A stretch of DNA of 64,000 nucleotides from Candidatus Zixiibacteriota bacterium (GTDB lineage: Bacteria > Zixibacteria > MSB-5A5 > GN15 > JAAZOE01), in contig DAOUTW010000019.1 in NCBI GenBank assembly GCA_030668485.1, positions 1-64,000 on the forward strand, read 5' to 3'. The notes beneath the pieces are model-generated. The model had not been told where the DNA came from, did not search any database, and saw only the letters and a program-made list of their open reading frames with translations. Positions 36,199 through 47,400 of the stretch are shown in pieces. The position numbers and the translations under genes were made by a program. The stretch's first letter is position 1, and every line of letters begins with the position of its first letter.

Positions 36199-37203
36199 AT
36201 GAGCCTGCCTGATTCCGGTAAAAATATGTTAATCGACCCTTCGAAGAGAAAAATTTCGTACCTGAGGGTCTCGCTGACAACCCGTTGCAATTTTCGTTGC
36301 CTTTATTGCTATGGTCTCCCCGATTTCGTACCGGGTCCCGATCCGAAGCTCAAGGACGAGCAGCTTTTATTGCTTCTGAATGCGTTTGCAAAGCTGGGAA
36401 TTGAAAAGATACGTTTTACCGGCGGCGAACCGCTGGTCCGTCCCGGAATTGTTGATCTGGTCAAAGCGGCCTCGGCGATAGAAGGCATCTCCCGAATTGC
36501 GGTTACGACCAATGGCCTGATGTTATCTCCCCTGCTGCCCGGCCTGATTGACGCCGGTCTCAATGGACTGAATGTGAGTCTCGATTCGCTCAAAGGGGAT
36601 AGGTTCAAGGAAATTACCGGTCACGACGGTTTTGATCGAGTCTTTGGCGGAATTAATGATGCTATCGCCTCCGGAATTTTCCCTTATGTGAAGATCAACA
36701 TGGTCGTTATCCGTGGTATCAATGACAAAGAAATTTCCAATTTTGCTCAATGGGCGATTGACCGCCCGGTCGATATCCGCTTTATTGAGTTCATGCCGAC
36801 CGATAAATCCGGCTGGGGTAAAGACCGTCTTGTCCCGGAAAAGGAGATCAAGGAACGAATCGGCCTTCCGATTACCGAACTTCCTAGAAGTGACCTCCAT
36901 GCCGGACCGGCACAAAGTTATGCCATCGACAACGGTCAGGGCCGGGTCAGTTTTATATCGGCGGTGAGTCACAGTTTTTGTAAGAACTGCAATCGGCTGC
37001 GGATCACTGCCGACGGTAACGTGGTAGGATGCCTGTTCGGAAAAAGGCAGTTCGGCCTTAAAGAGATTTTGGATGATAATCCGACTGAAGCAGAATTGGT
37101 GGAGGTGCTGAAAGAGATGATCACATCGCCCGGATTCCGGCGCAAAGTTTCGAAACAATCGATTTCATCCGAGCAGCCTTCAATGAGGAGGATCGGGGGA
37201 TGA
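36199..37203 (+). CDS. moaA: GTP 3',8-cyclase MoaA
   Basis: Radical-SAM enzyme of 334 residues that starts molybdenum cofactor synthesis by converting GTP to 3',8-cyclo-GTP. The SAM-binding [4Fe-4S] motif is TTRCNFRCLYC (C-x3-C-x2-C). GGEPL, the conserved NGL..., and the second cluster's C-x2-C-x13-C (CKNCNRLRITADGNVVGCLF) are intact. The RLR motif and length match MoaA. The stop overlaps the moaC start (ATGA). Confidence 0.96.
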   Translation: MSLPDSGKNMLIDPSKRKISYLRVSLTTRCNFRCLYCYGLPDFVPGPDPKLKDEQLLLLLNAFAKLGIEKIRFTGGEPLVRPGIVDLVKAASAIEGISRIAVTTNGLMLSPLLPGLIDAGLNGLNVSLDSLKGDRFKEITGHDGFDRVFGGINDAIASGIFPYVKINMVVIRGINDKEISNFAQWAIDRPVDIRFIEFMPTDKSGWGKDRLVPEKEIKERIGLPITELPRSDLHAGPAQSYAIDNGQGRVSFISAVSHSFCKNCNRLRITADGNVVGCLFGKRQFGLKEILDDNPTEAELVEVLKEMITSPGFRRKVSKQSISSEQPSMRRIGG

Positions 37204-37688
37204 GTAATAGCAAATTGACACATGTGGATACCACGGGTAAAGCCAAAATGGTAGATGTCGGCGATAAGACCGACTCCGCGCGGACCGCCGTCGCTTCGGC
37301 TCGCGTGCTGGTCTCGCCGGAACTTATGGAATTGTTGAAAAATAATGCTCTGGCCAAAGGTGATGCTCTTGCCGTTGCTCGCATCGCAGGTATTCAAGCG
37401 GCAAAGCGGACCGATCAGTTGATCCCATTGTGCCATCCGTTACCGATTTCGCATCTGGCGATTGAGATAGCTTTGAGCGACGCACCGACAGCGGTGGATA
37501 TTCGGGCGGAGGCCAAAACCACCTATAAAACCGGGGTCGAAATGGAGGCTCTCACCGCCGCATCGGTGGCTGCTCTTACCATATATGATATGGGCAAGGC
37601 GATCGACAAGGGAATGGTTATTGAACATATCAGGCTGGAAAGCAAGGATGGCGGCAAAAGCGGCCCGTGGAGAAGAGAAAAAAAGTAG
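37200..37688 (+). CDS. moaC: Cyclic pyranopterin monophosphate synthase MoaC
   Basis: 162 residues, converting 3',8-cyclo-GTP to cyclic pyranopterin monophosphate. Family motifs are present: THVDTTGKAKMVDVGDK at the N-terminus, KRTDQLIPLCHPLPISH, and GVEMEALTAASVAALTIYDMGKAID with the catalytic Lys region. It overlaps moaA by 4 bases and the next gene begins directly after its stop, so the genes are co-transcribed. Confidence 0.96.
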   Translation: MSNSKLTHVDTTGKAKMVDVGDKTDSARTAVASARVLVSPELMELLKNNALAKGDALAVARIAGIQAAKRTDQLIPLCHPLPISHLAIEIALSDAPTAVDIRAEAKTTYKTGVEMEALTAASVAALTIYDMGKAIDKGMVIEHIRLESKDGGKSGPWRREKK

Positions 37689-38903
37689 ATGAGAGCACTT
37701 CTGGAAAAATACAACCTCCGCTTCAACCGCAACGAGATTGCCGGATCGCTGGGTGACTTGGGAACATTCCTGCCCCTGGTGGCCGGGCTGGTCAATCGAT
37801 GCGGCATGAACCTGGGGCATATTCTGTTTTTCGCCGGAGCGATGCATTTCGTGTCCGGCCTTACTTTCGGGATACCGATTCCGGTGCAGCCGATGAAATC
37901 TATTGCGGCTATCGCCATTGCCGAAGGTCTGGATGAGGCGACCATTCTGGCTGCCGGAATCGGAGCCGGGGTGGTACTCTTGATACTGGTTGTCACCGGG
38001 TTGATCGATCTGGTCAGTACCCGATTGCCAAAGGCGATCGTGCGCGGTCTGCAATTGGCTATCGGTCTGAAGCTGCTGATCAAAGGGATCGGCATGGTCG
38101 AATCGACCGGAACCTGGATCGGTCCCGATTCGATACTTACCGCCGTTATCGGCGGAATTATTATTGTCTTCGCTGCCAAATCGACTCGTCTTCCCGGCGC
38201 CCTGATAGTATTTACACTCGGAATCGGACTTCTTTTCTGGATCAATCCCGGCATCACATCGCAACTCTCCTGGGGTTGGACCCTTCCCAGTTTACATATC
38301 CCGACTTATGAAAATTTCCTGACCGGTTTCTGGCTGGGGACGGTTCCCCAGATTCCATTGACGGTGCTTAACTCCGTCGTCGCAGTCACGGCTCTGTCGG
38401 TCGATTTATTTCCGGAGCGTCCGCTTCGGCCACGGAAAGTGGCTGTCAGTGTTGCCCTGATGAATCTGATATCATGCCCTTTGGGTGGTATGCCGATGTG
38501 TCACGGCTCTGGCGGGCTGGCGGCTCAATATCGTTTCGGCGCCCGGACAGGCGGCAGCGTAGTATTCCTGGGAAGCGCTAAAATGTTCCTGGCCGTTGTT
38601 TTCGGCGGATCGTTGCTGGTTTTGATCATGCAGTACCCGATGAGTATTCTCGGTATCATGCTCGCCTTCAGCGGGCTGGAACTGGCTGCGGTATGCCGCG
38701 ATCAGAACCAGAGAGCCGAGTTTACATTGATGATAGTCACTGCCGCTCTGGCCATGGCGGTGAATATCGCCGTCGGATTTGTCGTCGGCCTTATCATTTC
38801 GTTTTTTATTCGCAAAAAGCTGGGACTGTTTGAATTCAAGCGTCCCGGCCAACAACAGGACGATCCCCCTTCACAGCGCGAGGTCACCGATGTCAGAAAA
38901 TAA
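37689..38903 (+). CDS. MOT1-like molybdate/sulfate transporter
   Basis: Membrane protein of 404 residues with about 10-12 TM helices. The family signature NEIAGSLGDLGTFLPL and PVQPMKSIAAIAIAEG, plus GGMPMCHGSGGLAAQYRFGARTG in the second half, are those of the MOT1 branch of SulP-related transporters. Plant and algal MOT1 proteins import molybdate. Location inside the cofactor operon, zero bases after moaC, makes molybdate uptake the likely role. The C-terminus lacks a STAS domain, as in MOT1. Confidence 0.9.
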   Translation: MRALLEKYNLRFNRNEIAGSLGDLGTFLPLVAGLVNRCGMNLGHILFFAGAMHFVSGLTFGIPIPVQPMKSIAAIAIAEGLDEATILAAGIGAGVVLLILVVTGLIDLVSTRLPKAIVRGLQLAIGLKLLIKGIGMVESTGTWIGPDSILTAVIGGIIIVFAAKSTRLPGALIVFTLGIGLLFWINPGITSQLSWGWTLPSLHIPTYENFLTGFWLGTVPQIPLTVLNSVVAVTALSVDLFPERPLRPRKVAVSVALMNLISCPLGGMPMCHGSGGLAAQYRFGARTGGSVVFLGSAKMFLAVVFGGSLLVLIMQYPMSILGIMLAFSGLELAAVCRDQNQRAEFTLMIVTAALAMAVNIAVGFVVGLIISFFIRKKLGLFEFKRPGQQQDDPPSQREVTDVRK

Positions 38904-39333
38904 TCCATCCGTCTACCGGATATCGATAGCGCCTGAAAAAGGGCAGAAAAAAGCTAATGTCACAGAGGTACATTTATCTTCCGGGGCCGGTATCGTCGGT
39001 GATGCCCACAGCGAATCACACCGCCCGGTTAGTTTATTACCGTTTGAAAGCTTTGAGAAAGTTTACCATCCCGATCTTGAGATAGCGCCAGGAGATTTTG
39101 CCGAAAATATTACCACCGTCGGCGTCGATTTCACACAGATAGCCGTAGGAACCCGTATTCATCTTGGAGAGGCGGTTCTGCTTGAGGTAATTCAAATCGG
39201 GAAGAAATGTCATAATGACTGTATCATCAGGCAGACGGTCGGCGACTGCATCATGCCGCGAGAAGGAGTGTTTGCCAAAGTGATCAACGGCGGGAAAATC
39301 CAGGAGGGAGACTCCGTCAGGGTTTTATCTTAA
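38890..39333 (+). CDS. MOSC-domain protein
   Basis: 147 residues. The ATG at 38890 lies inside the transporter gene (14-base overlap) with GAGG upstream. The MOSC fold shows GIVGDAHSESHRPVSLLPFES, PGDFAENI and VQIGKKCHNDCIIRQ with a conserved Cys. MOSC domains bind molybdenum cofactor or carry sulfur for it (for example in MoaB/MogA fusions and mARC). A role in sulfuration or delivery is probable from context. Confidence 0.9.
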   Translation: MSENNPSVYRISIAPEKGQKKANVTEVHLSSGAGIVGDAHSESHRPVSLLPFESFEKVYHPDLEIAPGDFAENITTVGVDFTQIAVGTRIHLGEAVLLEVIQIGKKCHNDCIIRQTVGDCIMPREGVFAKVINGGKIQEGDSVRVLS

Positions 39334-39334
39334 T

Positions 39335-40558
39335 ATGATTACTGTTGCAGAGGCCAAAAAGAAAATTGATGAAACCGTTTCCCCATTGCCGGAGAAAACC
39401 GTAGCGATATCCGATGCGTTGGGATGTCGGCTTCATAAATCGATACCCGCCCCCATCAATGTGCCTGATTTTGTCAGTTCCATTATGGATGGTGTCGCCT
39501 TCCGGCATGAGGATTTGACCGGCGCGGGGCCGTGGCGGCTCCCGATCCAGGCGGTGATCGGCGCGGGCAGGGATGAGGTTACTCCACTACGTCCGGGGCA
39601 TGCGATCAAAATTATGACCGGGGCCAAATTGATCCCCGGGTCCGACACCGTCGTCAAGGTCGAGGACGTTGAATTTGAAGATGACGTCGCCGTTATTCGT
39701 GAAATGGTAAACCGGGGCAATTTTGTCCGCCCCCTCGGAGATGATATCGAAAAAGGAAGTCTTCTTTTCGAGGCCGGAGTCACAGTAACACCAGTCGTCG
39801 CCGGAGTACTGGCTTCGGTCGGATTGCAGAATATCGAAGTTATACCCTATCCCCGGGTGACCATAATTTCCACCGGGTCGGAGATAATTGAACCCGGACA
39901 CGAACTGAGGCCGGGGCAGCGTTATGATTCTAACCGCACCGTCTTGTATTCATTGCTGGAGCATGACGGCATGCCGGCTAATATCATCAATCATGTCATC
40001 CCGGATCAGCGTCGGGAGTTGGAGCAAATACTCCGGGAAAGTATGGAAGATTCCGACCTGGTAATCACCAGCGGCGGCGTATCGATGGGTGACTTTGACT
40101 ATATCCCCGATGTGGTAGCTCGTCTGGGCGGGGAAATTCTCTTTCATAAGGTCACGGTCAAGCCGGGCAAACCGGTTCTGATCGCCCGGATAGGTAAGAG
40201 CTGGTTGATCGGACTTCCCGGTAATCCGGTCAGTGTTGTCGCCGGATATCATCTCCATGCCCGACGAGTCATCTCACGTTTGATGGGTAAAGAATATCGT
40301 CCCCGAACGGCGCGAGCGCGGTTGGGACAGGATGTACACTTTCCTTCGGACCGGTTCGGAATGCTGGGCGCCATGCTGGAGGATCATAACGGCGAAATAA
40401 TTGCCATACCGGCGGTGCGTCAGCAATCGGGAAGGCTATCATCCGCAGCCGAGATCAACGGCTTTATCATGATTGAGGAGAACGTCCAATCGATGTTGGC
40501 CGGAGAGACGGCTGATGTGGAGTGGTTGTATCATTGGCCCATTGACGGGAGTGAGTAA
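39335..40558 (+). CDS. moeA: Molybdopterin molybdenumtransferase MoeA
   Basis: 407 residues, inserting molybdenum into adenylated molybdopterin. Typical motifs: VSSIMDGVAFR (the PxxDxSxMDGYA region), GRDEVTPLRPGHAIKIMTGAKLIPGSDTVV, the MoCF-binding domain TGSEIIEPG...YDSNRTVL, SGGVSMGDFDY, and GLPGNPVSVVAGYHL. It follows the MOSC stop by one base. moaD, moaE, mobA and mog are not in the window and must be elsewhere. Confidence 0.95.
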   Translation: MITVAEAKKKIDETVSPLPEKTVAISDALGCRLHKSIPAPINVPDFVSSIMDGVAFRHEDLTGAGPWRLPIQAVIGAGRDEVTPLRPGHAIKIMTGAKLIPGSDTVVKVEDVEFEDDVAVIREMVNRGNFVRPLGDDIEKGSLLFEAGVTVTPVVAGVLASVGLQNIEVIPYPRVTIISTGSEIIEPGHELRPGQRYDSNRTVLYSLLEHDGMPANIINHVIPDQRRELEQILRESMEDSDLVITSGGVSMGDFDYIPDVVARLGGEILFHKVTVKPGKPVLIARIGKSWLIGLPGNPVSVVAGYHLHARRVISRLMGKEYRPRTARARLGQDVHFPSDRFGMLGAMLEDHNGEIIAIPAVRQQSGRLSSAAEINGFIMIEENVQSMLAGETADVEWLYHWPIDGSE

Positions 40559-40581
40559 TTTTATTACAGGGTAATGCTATA

Positions 40582-41343
40582 ATGAAATTTGAGGGGACAT
40601 TGAGCGATATCAAGGGGGTCATCTTCGATCTTGGTTATACCTTGATTGAATATAAGCAGGGTATGTGGCCGAAGGTGAATGATCGCGGCTTGAGGCAGGC
40701 GTATCGTTTACTTCAAGAGCGGTTTTCGGATCTTCCGATGTACTACATGTTCATCGAGCATTACGACAACATAAAGGAAATTCACAGAAAGAAAGCATCG
40801 GAAACACAGGCCGGATGGAGTATTGCCGATGTTATAATAAATGTTTTGGAAGATCTGGAAATCTCACCGGACGAAGCGGTAATCGATGAATTTATCGAGG
40901 CGATTTATACTCCGGCCCGGCATATCATGTATACCCAGGAAGGAACGGCCGAAGTTCTTAATAAATTGAGGGATGCCGGGATGACTCTGGGGATAATTTC
41001 CAACACTATCTATCCTGCCTCATTTCATGAAACCGATCTTGAAATACTGGGCCTTGGAGACTGTTTTGATTTTGCGATCTATTCCTCCGGATTCCGGCAC
41101 CGCAAACCTCATCGTGACATTTTCAAAGAGGGAATCGATCAGGCTGGTTTTCCGGCGGAACATTTAGTCTATGTTGGCGACCGATATGATAATGATGTGA
41201 TCGGTGCGCGAGAAGCCGGTATGCAGGCGATACTCAAGTTCTGCGCACGGCAGAAAGATCCCAACCCCCTTCCGGATGATCTGGTGGCTATCAAGAATCT
41301 GCATGAATTAATCGGACGACTGATTCCGACGAAGATTAAGTAG
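40582..41343 (+). CDS. HAD-superfamily hydrolase
   Basis: 253 residues with the four HAD motifs: nucleophile region FDLGYTLIEY (Asp is present, the second acid is T/I-shifted), Thr/Ser in GIISNT, Lys in HRKPHRDIF, and the metal-binding acids in YVGDRYDNDVIGARE. A helical cap lies between motifs 1 and 2 (about 25-110). It is last in the cofactor operon, 23 bases after moeA. A phosphatase role is likely, but no link to cofactor synthesis is established. Confidence 0.9.
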   Translation: MKFEGTLSDIKGVIFDLGYTLIEYKQGMWPKVNDRGLRQAYRLLQERFSDLPMYYMFIEHYDNIKEIHRKKASETQAGWSIADVIINVLEDLEISPDEAVIDEFIEAIYTPARHIMYTQEGTAEVLNKLRDAGMTLGIISNTIYPASFHETDLEILGLGDCFDFAIYSSGFRHRKPHRDIFKEGIDQAGFPAEHLVYVGDRYDNDVIGAREAGMQAILKFCARQKDPNPLPDDLVAIKNLHELIGRLIPTKIK

Positions 41344-41368
41344 TAGCGGCACAACCGGCAAAACAATG

Positions 41369-41401
41369 AAAAAGGATGCGTTCATCGACCGCATCCTTTT
41401 T
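41369..41401. terminator. Shared-family intrinsic terminator (bidirectional)
   Basis: AAAAAGGATGCG / CGCATCCTTTTT, 12 perfect pairs with a 9-base loop and a T tract, between the convergent HAD gene (stop 41343) and giant gene (stop 41429). Confidence 0.9.
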
Positions 41402-41428
41402 TTATGCATATTTTAGTCTACACTACTA

Positions 41429-44400
41429 TCAGGGGCAGCATGGTACCGGCCCGGACCTGAACACATAATTGATAAGATAAACAGCGTCGCCGACATTGAC
41501 ACTACCGTCGCAGTTAGCGTCTCCTCCCTCCAGCGGATCGGGAGCGGGACCGCCCTTGAAAACATAATTGACTAGATAAACCGGATCACCGACGCTGACG
41601 GCTCCGTCACCATTGGCATCACCGCAGACATAGCTGTACGATATTATCCTGATAATCGGTCCTGTCTCCGGCGCCATCAGCCAGACGTTATAGTCGAACC
41701 GTATCCAGGCGGTGTTCGATATCTCCGTTCCCACGGCGAGGTCATCCTTCGGAGATACTGAATAGGTGAAATATCCTTCGCCCTCCGGAGGATTTTCATT
41801 GGGCGGCAGCATGATGTTGTCGCAATAACATGAAATAATCCCGGTGAAGGGATCGAATTCACATTCGCAGAAATCGGGATGGCTCATCGCTCCGAAAGCG
41901 AATGTCCCCCAATCGAGATCGATATCGAGGGTATCGACTACCCGTATATAAGTCGCTTCGGCAGTCGCCTCCGGTTTGTTTTCAAATTGAATCATATAAT
42001 TCAATCGCTGACCGGATAGGATTTTGTGTTCCTCGCCTTCACCCTCCGGCGCACACAACTTATCGTTGGGATCAATCGAGCCGGTAACTTCGAGGTAATG
42101 CTCGACCATATTATTTTCGGTCAGACCCTCAACCGTCATTGTCGTCAACCATGAGGTGCAAAGCAGGGTATCGCCTATCGGCACCGTCTCCGGCAAATTT
42201 CCGTAAACCGAGACATATCCACCATACCAATCGGATGGCTCCATCATCTCCAGGCTGATAACGATAGTATCGCCGGAGAAAGTATAACCGGAATAGACCC
42301 CGGTGAAATCCTCCCACTCATTGATATCATAGAAAGTCATCTCAGCCGGAGGCAGGATTTTCAGGGTGCACGATTCGGCCTCGATAGTCCCAAGATTGGC
42401 CCAGTAACAGTAGAACCAGAAATCGAATCCCGGTTTGGCGCCGACATCGGCGATTTCACCGACAAGATCGGCGAAGGCGGTATCGACATAGATATATGAC
42501 AGTTCCATCAGCGTATCCTCGCCCAGGACGTTGGATACCAGCAGGGAAACATCAAACAGACCGGCCGTATAGTAAGGATGCTGCGGATGCTGTTCGTTCG
42601 ATACACTCCCATCTCCGAATTCCCAATACCAGCCGGTTGGATTACCGGGACTCAGGTCGGTGAACTGGACAAACAGCGGTTCGATTCCGGCTGTCGGTTC
42701 GGCAGTAAATTCAGCCTGAAGATCATTGACGATCACATAATTGGTCTTGATGATCGTATCGGATTGAATACATCCGTCGAGGTCCAGCCCGACAATCAGC
42801 ATCACATCGAAAGAACCTTGTGAATTGTAGATGTGAATAGGATTGGCCAGCGGACTGGTGTTACCATCACCGAAATCCCAGAAATATTCGGTGGCCACGC
42901 CGTCGAGAAGCGGCTCGAAAACGACTGTCAGAGGTGACGGCCCGTGAGTCGGTACGCCCATGAAATCGGCGGTGATATCCTCCTGGGTAGTGATAAAGCC
43001 CGGCCTTATCAAGGTGTCGAACAGAGCTCCATCGGAGATTATCAGCATAACATCATAGACACCGATTTCGGTGTATTCATGGGTCGGATTTTGATCGTTG
43101 CTGCTGTTGCCGTCGCCGAAATCCCAGTACCAGTCGGTTATAGTTCCTGTCGCCGATGACAAATCGGAGAAACCGACTGTCATGGGGATACCGCCGCATT
43201 GCGGAGAGGCATCGAAATCGACCATACCGACATCGCAGGAATCCCCCTTGCCGTCGGAATCGTTATCGTCCTGAACCGGGTTATAGGTGAAGGGGCAGTT
43301 ATCTTCGGGACAGGTGTTGCGGAAATATCCCGGATCGCCGAATCCGTCATTATCGGTATCGGTGCAGGTATCGCATTCGTCGCCAATGCCATCGCCATCG
43401 GCATCTTCCTGACCGGGATTGTAGACATCGGCGCAATTATCTTCGGGACAAGTGTTGGCGGCATATCCGGCATCTCCCAGCCCATCGCCATCGGTATCAG
43501 TGCAGTCATCACAGGCGTCGCCCTCTCCGTCGGAGTCGGCGTCTCCCTGATCGGGATTGAAAATCGACGGACAGTTATCATCGGGGCAGATATTTTCCGC
43601 ATAGCCGGGATCACCGAAACCGTCATCGTCGCTGTCATAAGGGCAGGGAATCATGACCGGCCAGCAATACGGACCTGATATCGCCGGTGAATAAGTCGTC
43701 TGTCCGACGGCGTCGACGAAGATCCAGTCTCCGCCCGGCGGAACAAAGGTTGAATCGATACAGAGCGTACCGACTTCCTCCGAACCGGTGGAGGTAGCGG
43801 TGAAGTGGAGCGACACCATATGTTCCAGCGATCCGGCCGACAACCCGTCGGATAGTGCCACACCTCCCGGCATCACGGTATCAGGCGTGACACCGTCCAT
43901 ATCCTGTTCGGTTACCAGCATATCGGTCAGATCCCACACCGTATTGGGCGGATCCATGCGGGAACCGGAAACCACCGTCAGATATTGAGAGTCGCCATAT
44001 CCTCCGGCCTGCGAATTCCATTGCCAGGTAACTCCATTGACAGAGGTAATGGTCAACCCTAATTGCATCGCGCCGAGGTTTTCGGTATTCGCAATTTCGA
44101 TACAGAATTGGTAAGCTTCATCGACCCGGATGGTATCCCTGATTTCGAAGGGATCTTCCCTGGCGAGAAATATCTCCACCCGATCAGGATCGCACCGGTC
44201 GCCATATCCGTCGGCGTCGCCATCCTCCTGTCCGGGGTTGGAAATCTCAAGGCAATTATCGCAACTGTCGCCGATATTATCACTATCAAAATCATCCTGG
44301 TCCGGATTGTAAACCAGAGGACAATTATCTTCCCCATATGCAATCCCGTCGCCGTCCGGATCGGCATCGAAAGACACGTCGGCAAACAGGTACAGATTGT

Positions 44401-47400
44401 GGTCGAGGCCCCATAAATCATATGAGAAGATCCAGTTGCCGTTAACCTTATCGACTGCACGGCCGAAATTGCAGCCGCCATTATCTTGAATAAACACAAG
44501 CGTATCACCCTGATCGGCGGTGGCGGTGGTTACCGTGATAAACCAGTGTTCGCCCGGCTCGAAGACAAGACCATAAACTCCCAAAGGCACCTCAACCCAC
44601 GCCAAGTCGCTGCCCGATTCCGGCGCATGCCAGAAGGTTGCTATCTCCTCGCTGGTCATGACATGAGTTACCAACGGCGCCCCGGATGGTAAACTGTCGG
44701 GACCAGCATAGACCGACACCCTCATATCGCCGGTGGTGTCGGTTAAATACGACAGGGTATTGTACAGCAGCACTCTGGCTGCCACCAGGCTACAGGGATA
44801 GGCAAAGGTAAATCGCATTCCGGTTTCGGACACCGAATCGTCAACATTTGGGTCTTTATCGAATAAGCCCTGTGACCTCGGAATAATTGATAACCATCCG
44901 GGATCGGTTGTATTATCCGAAGTTTTCAGCGGATTGGGCCAGACAAACGGGATCGGGTAAGAATATGTTATGGGCGAACAGATGTGCATTAATAGGGAAT
45001 CGCCTGCCGGCGAGCAGGCATCACCGACACCGTCTTCGTTGCCGTCTTCCTGCCAATGGTTGAATAGGTCCGGACAATTGTCACACAGGTTTCCGATATC
45101 ATCATTGTCATCATCGACCTGATCGGGATTGTAAAGATCAGGGCAATTATCATCATCTCCACATATGCTATCCCCATCCGTATCATTGAGCGTATCATCG
45201 GGGCAGGGATCGCACAGGTCCCCGAGACCGTCGGCGTCGGCGTCGAGTTGGTCGGGGTTTACCAGTTCCGGACAATTGTCGCAGCTATCGGGAATATTAT
45301 CGCCGTCGCTGTCGGCCAAATCATCGAATCCCTCGCAAACATCGCAAACATCTCCGACTCCATCACCGTCGCTGTCGGTCTGATCCGGATTATCATCATA
45401 GGGACAATTATCGCACCCGTTCGGCAGGCTGTCGCCATCGGAATTGAAATTATCATTAAAACCGGGACAGATATCGCAGATATCGCCGACCTCGTCGCCA
45501 TCGCTGTCCGTCTGATCGAGATTATAGGTTTCGGGGCAGTTGTCAAGTTCGGCGCAAATACTGTCGCCATCATTATCAAGACAGTTCTGACAGCCGGGAT
45601 CCAACGCCCCCAGCAATCCACCGCAGGCGTTCATGGGGTTTCCTGGAACACAGGGCGACAAAGAGTCGAGGTGGAAATCATTGAGAGCAGTATCGCAGAA
45701 AATCGGATCGATCCACATGTTGCCGTTCATATCCTGTTGTGCATAATAGGCTCCATACCAGTCACCCAAGCTGTTTCCATAGAGGTCGCAGCAACTTAGA
45801 AACACTGAGTCCATCTCCACATATGCCGAAAGCGGGAAAGCATCGTTATAAGCGATGATAGTGTTTTCGATATCCAATCGGCTGTAGGCCGATGCTTCGT
45901 ACCCGATAACCGCCGAATCGCTGTAAGCAAACATTCTATTATCGACAAAGGTACAACTGGAAATGCGCATTACTGAGTAAGTGGAACGCACGACACCGGC
46001 ATTCTCGCCGACGGCCAAATTATTGCCAAACAGGCACTGGTCAATCAATAGTTCATCGGTATTACCATAGCTGGCGACACCGGCCCCATATCCGGCATTG
46101 TTGTATATAAATTCACACGAGGTGATCAATGGAACTGAGCCTTCAGCATAGATGGCCCCACCGCTATCGGCCGTATTGGAATAGAAAATGCAATTATCGA
46201 TCAACGGTGATGATTGATTCCGGCATAGAATAGCGCCACCGGCTGACCGTCCGAGAGTATCCGGATCAATCAGACCGTTGACGACTGTTATTCCCGATAT
46301 GACCGATGTGGTATCCTCACCATTGTGAAAATAGAATGCGCGACGGTTTTCGATTGCCGGTATTGCATCACAATCGATAATGGTTACTTCCGGCCCGCTC
46401 TCGGATAGTATGACTATCGCTTTCCCGTTGAAATCAAGATCGCGGTTGCCCTCTCCGATATAAGTCCCGGCCGCCAGCAGGATGGTATCGTTCACCACCC
46501 CCGCACCATCGATGGCCGCCTGGATGGTGGGGAAATCGCCGCTGCCGTCAGCCTTCACATACCATGTCGTGGCTGTATCGCAATAATCACCCAACCCGTC
46601 GTCATCGGCATCATTTTGATCGGGGTTGAAAAGACCCAGGCAATTATCGCAGCTATCGGGCGCTCCATCGCCATCGTCATCCACCAGATCATCATAACCG
46701 GGACAGGCATCGCAACTGTCACCCACACCATCAGCATCGGTATCTTCCTGCAGGGGATTATACACCAGCGGGCAGTTATCGTCGGGACAGGTGTTTTCCG
46801 GATTCCCCGGGTCGCCATACCCATCGCCATCGGTATCGGTGCATACTGCCTCGACCGTTACCGTCCCCAAATCCAGGGTCGGCCTGAGGCAGACGGCGAG
46901 ATCACAACTATTGATTGCACTGCCGATAGGCCATTTAATGGTATTCGAATCGATCAGCGTAATTTCCGCCTGCCCCGCCATCCGGCCGGTGAACCACAGG
47001 TTGCCGACCACACCTGATCCGGCCTCAAGGGTATCATTGCAATCCAAAGCAACCAAGCTGACTGTCAAATATCCACCATCAGGCGATATAAAATTGGAGT
47101 CGGAGACCGAGCGAGTTGAGAGGGCACTGACGGACAGGCGAGTACCTGAGTATGAAATGGAATCGTATTCTATGATGCCGTTTCCAGAAAGGTAGTCAAA
47201 GAATAGGTCCAGATTAATTTCGTTCAACCCTTCATCGTTGAAAAGGTAGATCGGAATCGCAAACCGGTCGCCGATTCCAATGGTTGAACCCGGCGGTATT
47301 AGCGATAAGGTATCTGATATGGCAACCTCCGGAACCACCACCGGATCATCACACCCTTCGACCGGCGCGGGACCTCCGGCAAAAATATATTCAACCATGT

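Noticed and set aside
37440-38264. Minus-strand frame of about 270 codons opposite the MOT1-like transporter
   Set aside because: Opposes a well-supported membrane protein and lacks any domain signal; Arg/Pro/Gln-rich as expected for an antisense of hydrophobic codons.
43199-45799. Plus-strand open frames opposite the giant protein's thrombospondin-3 repeats
   Set aside because: Antisense of the DDNCPD repeat codons gives periodic IAI/VGI peptides without ribosome sites or recognised motifs.
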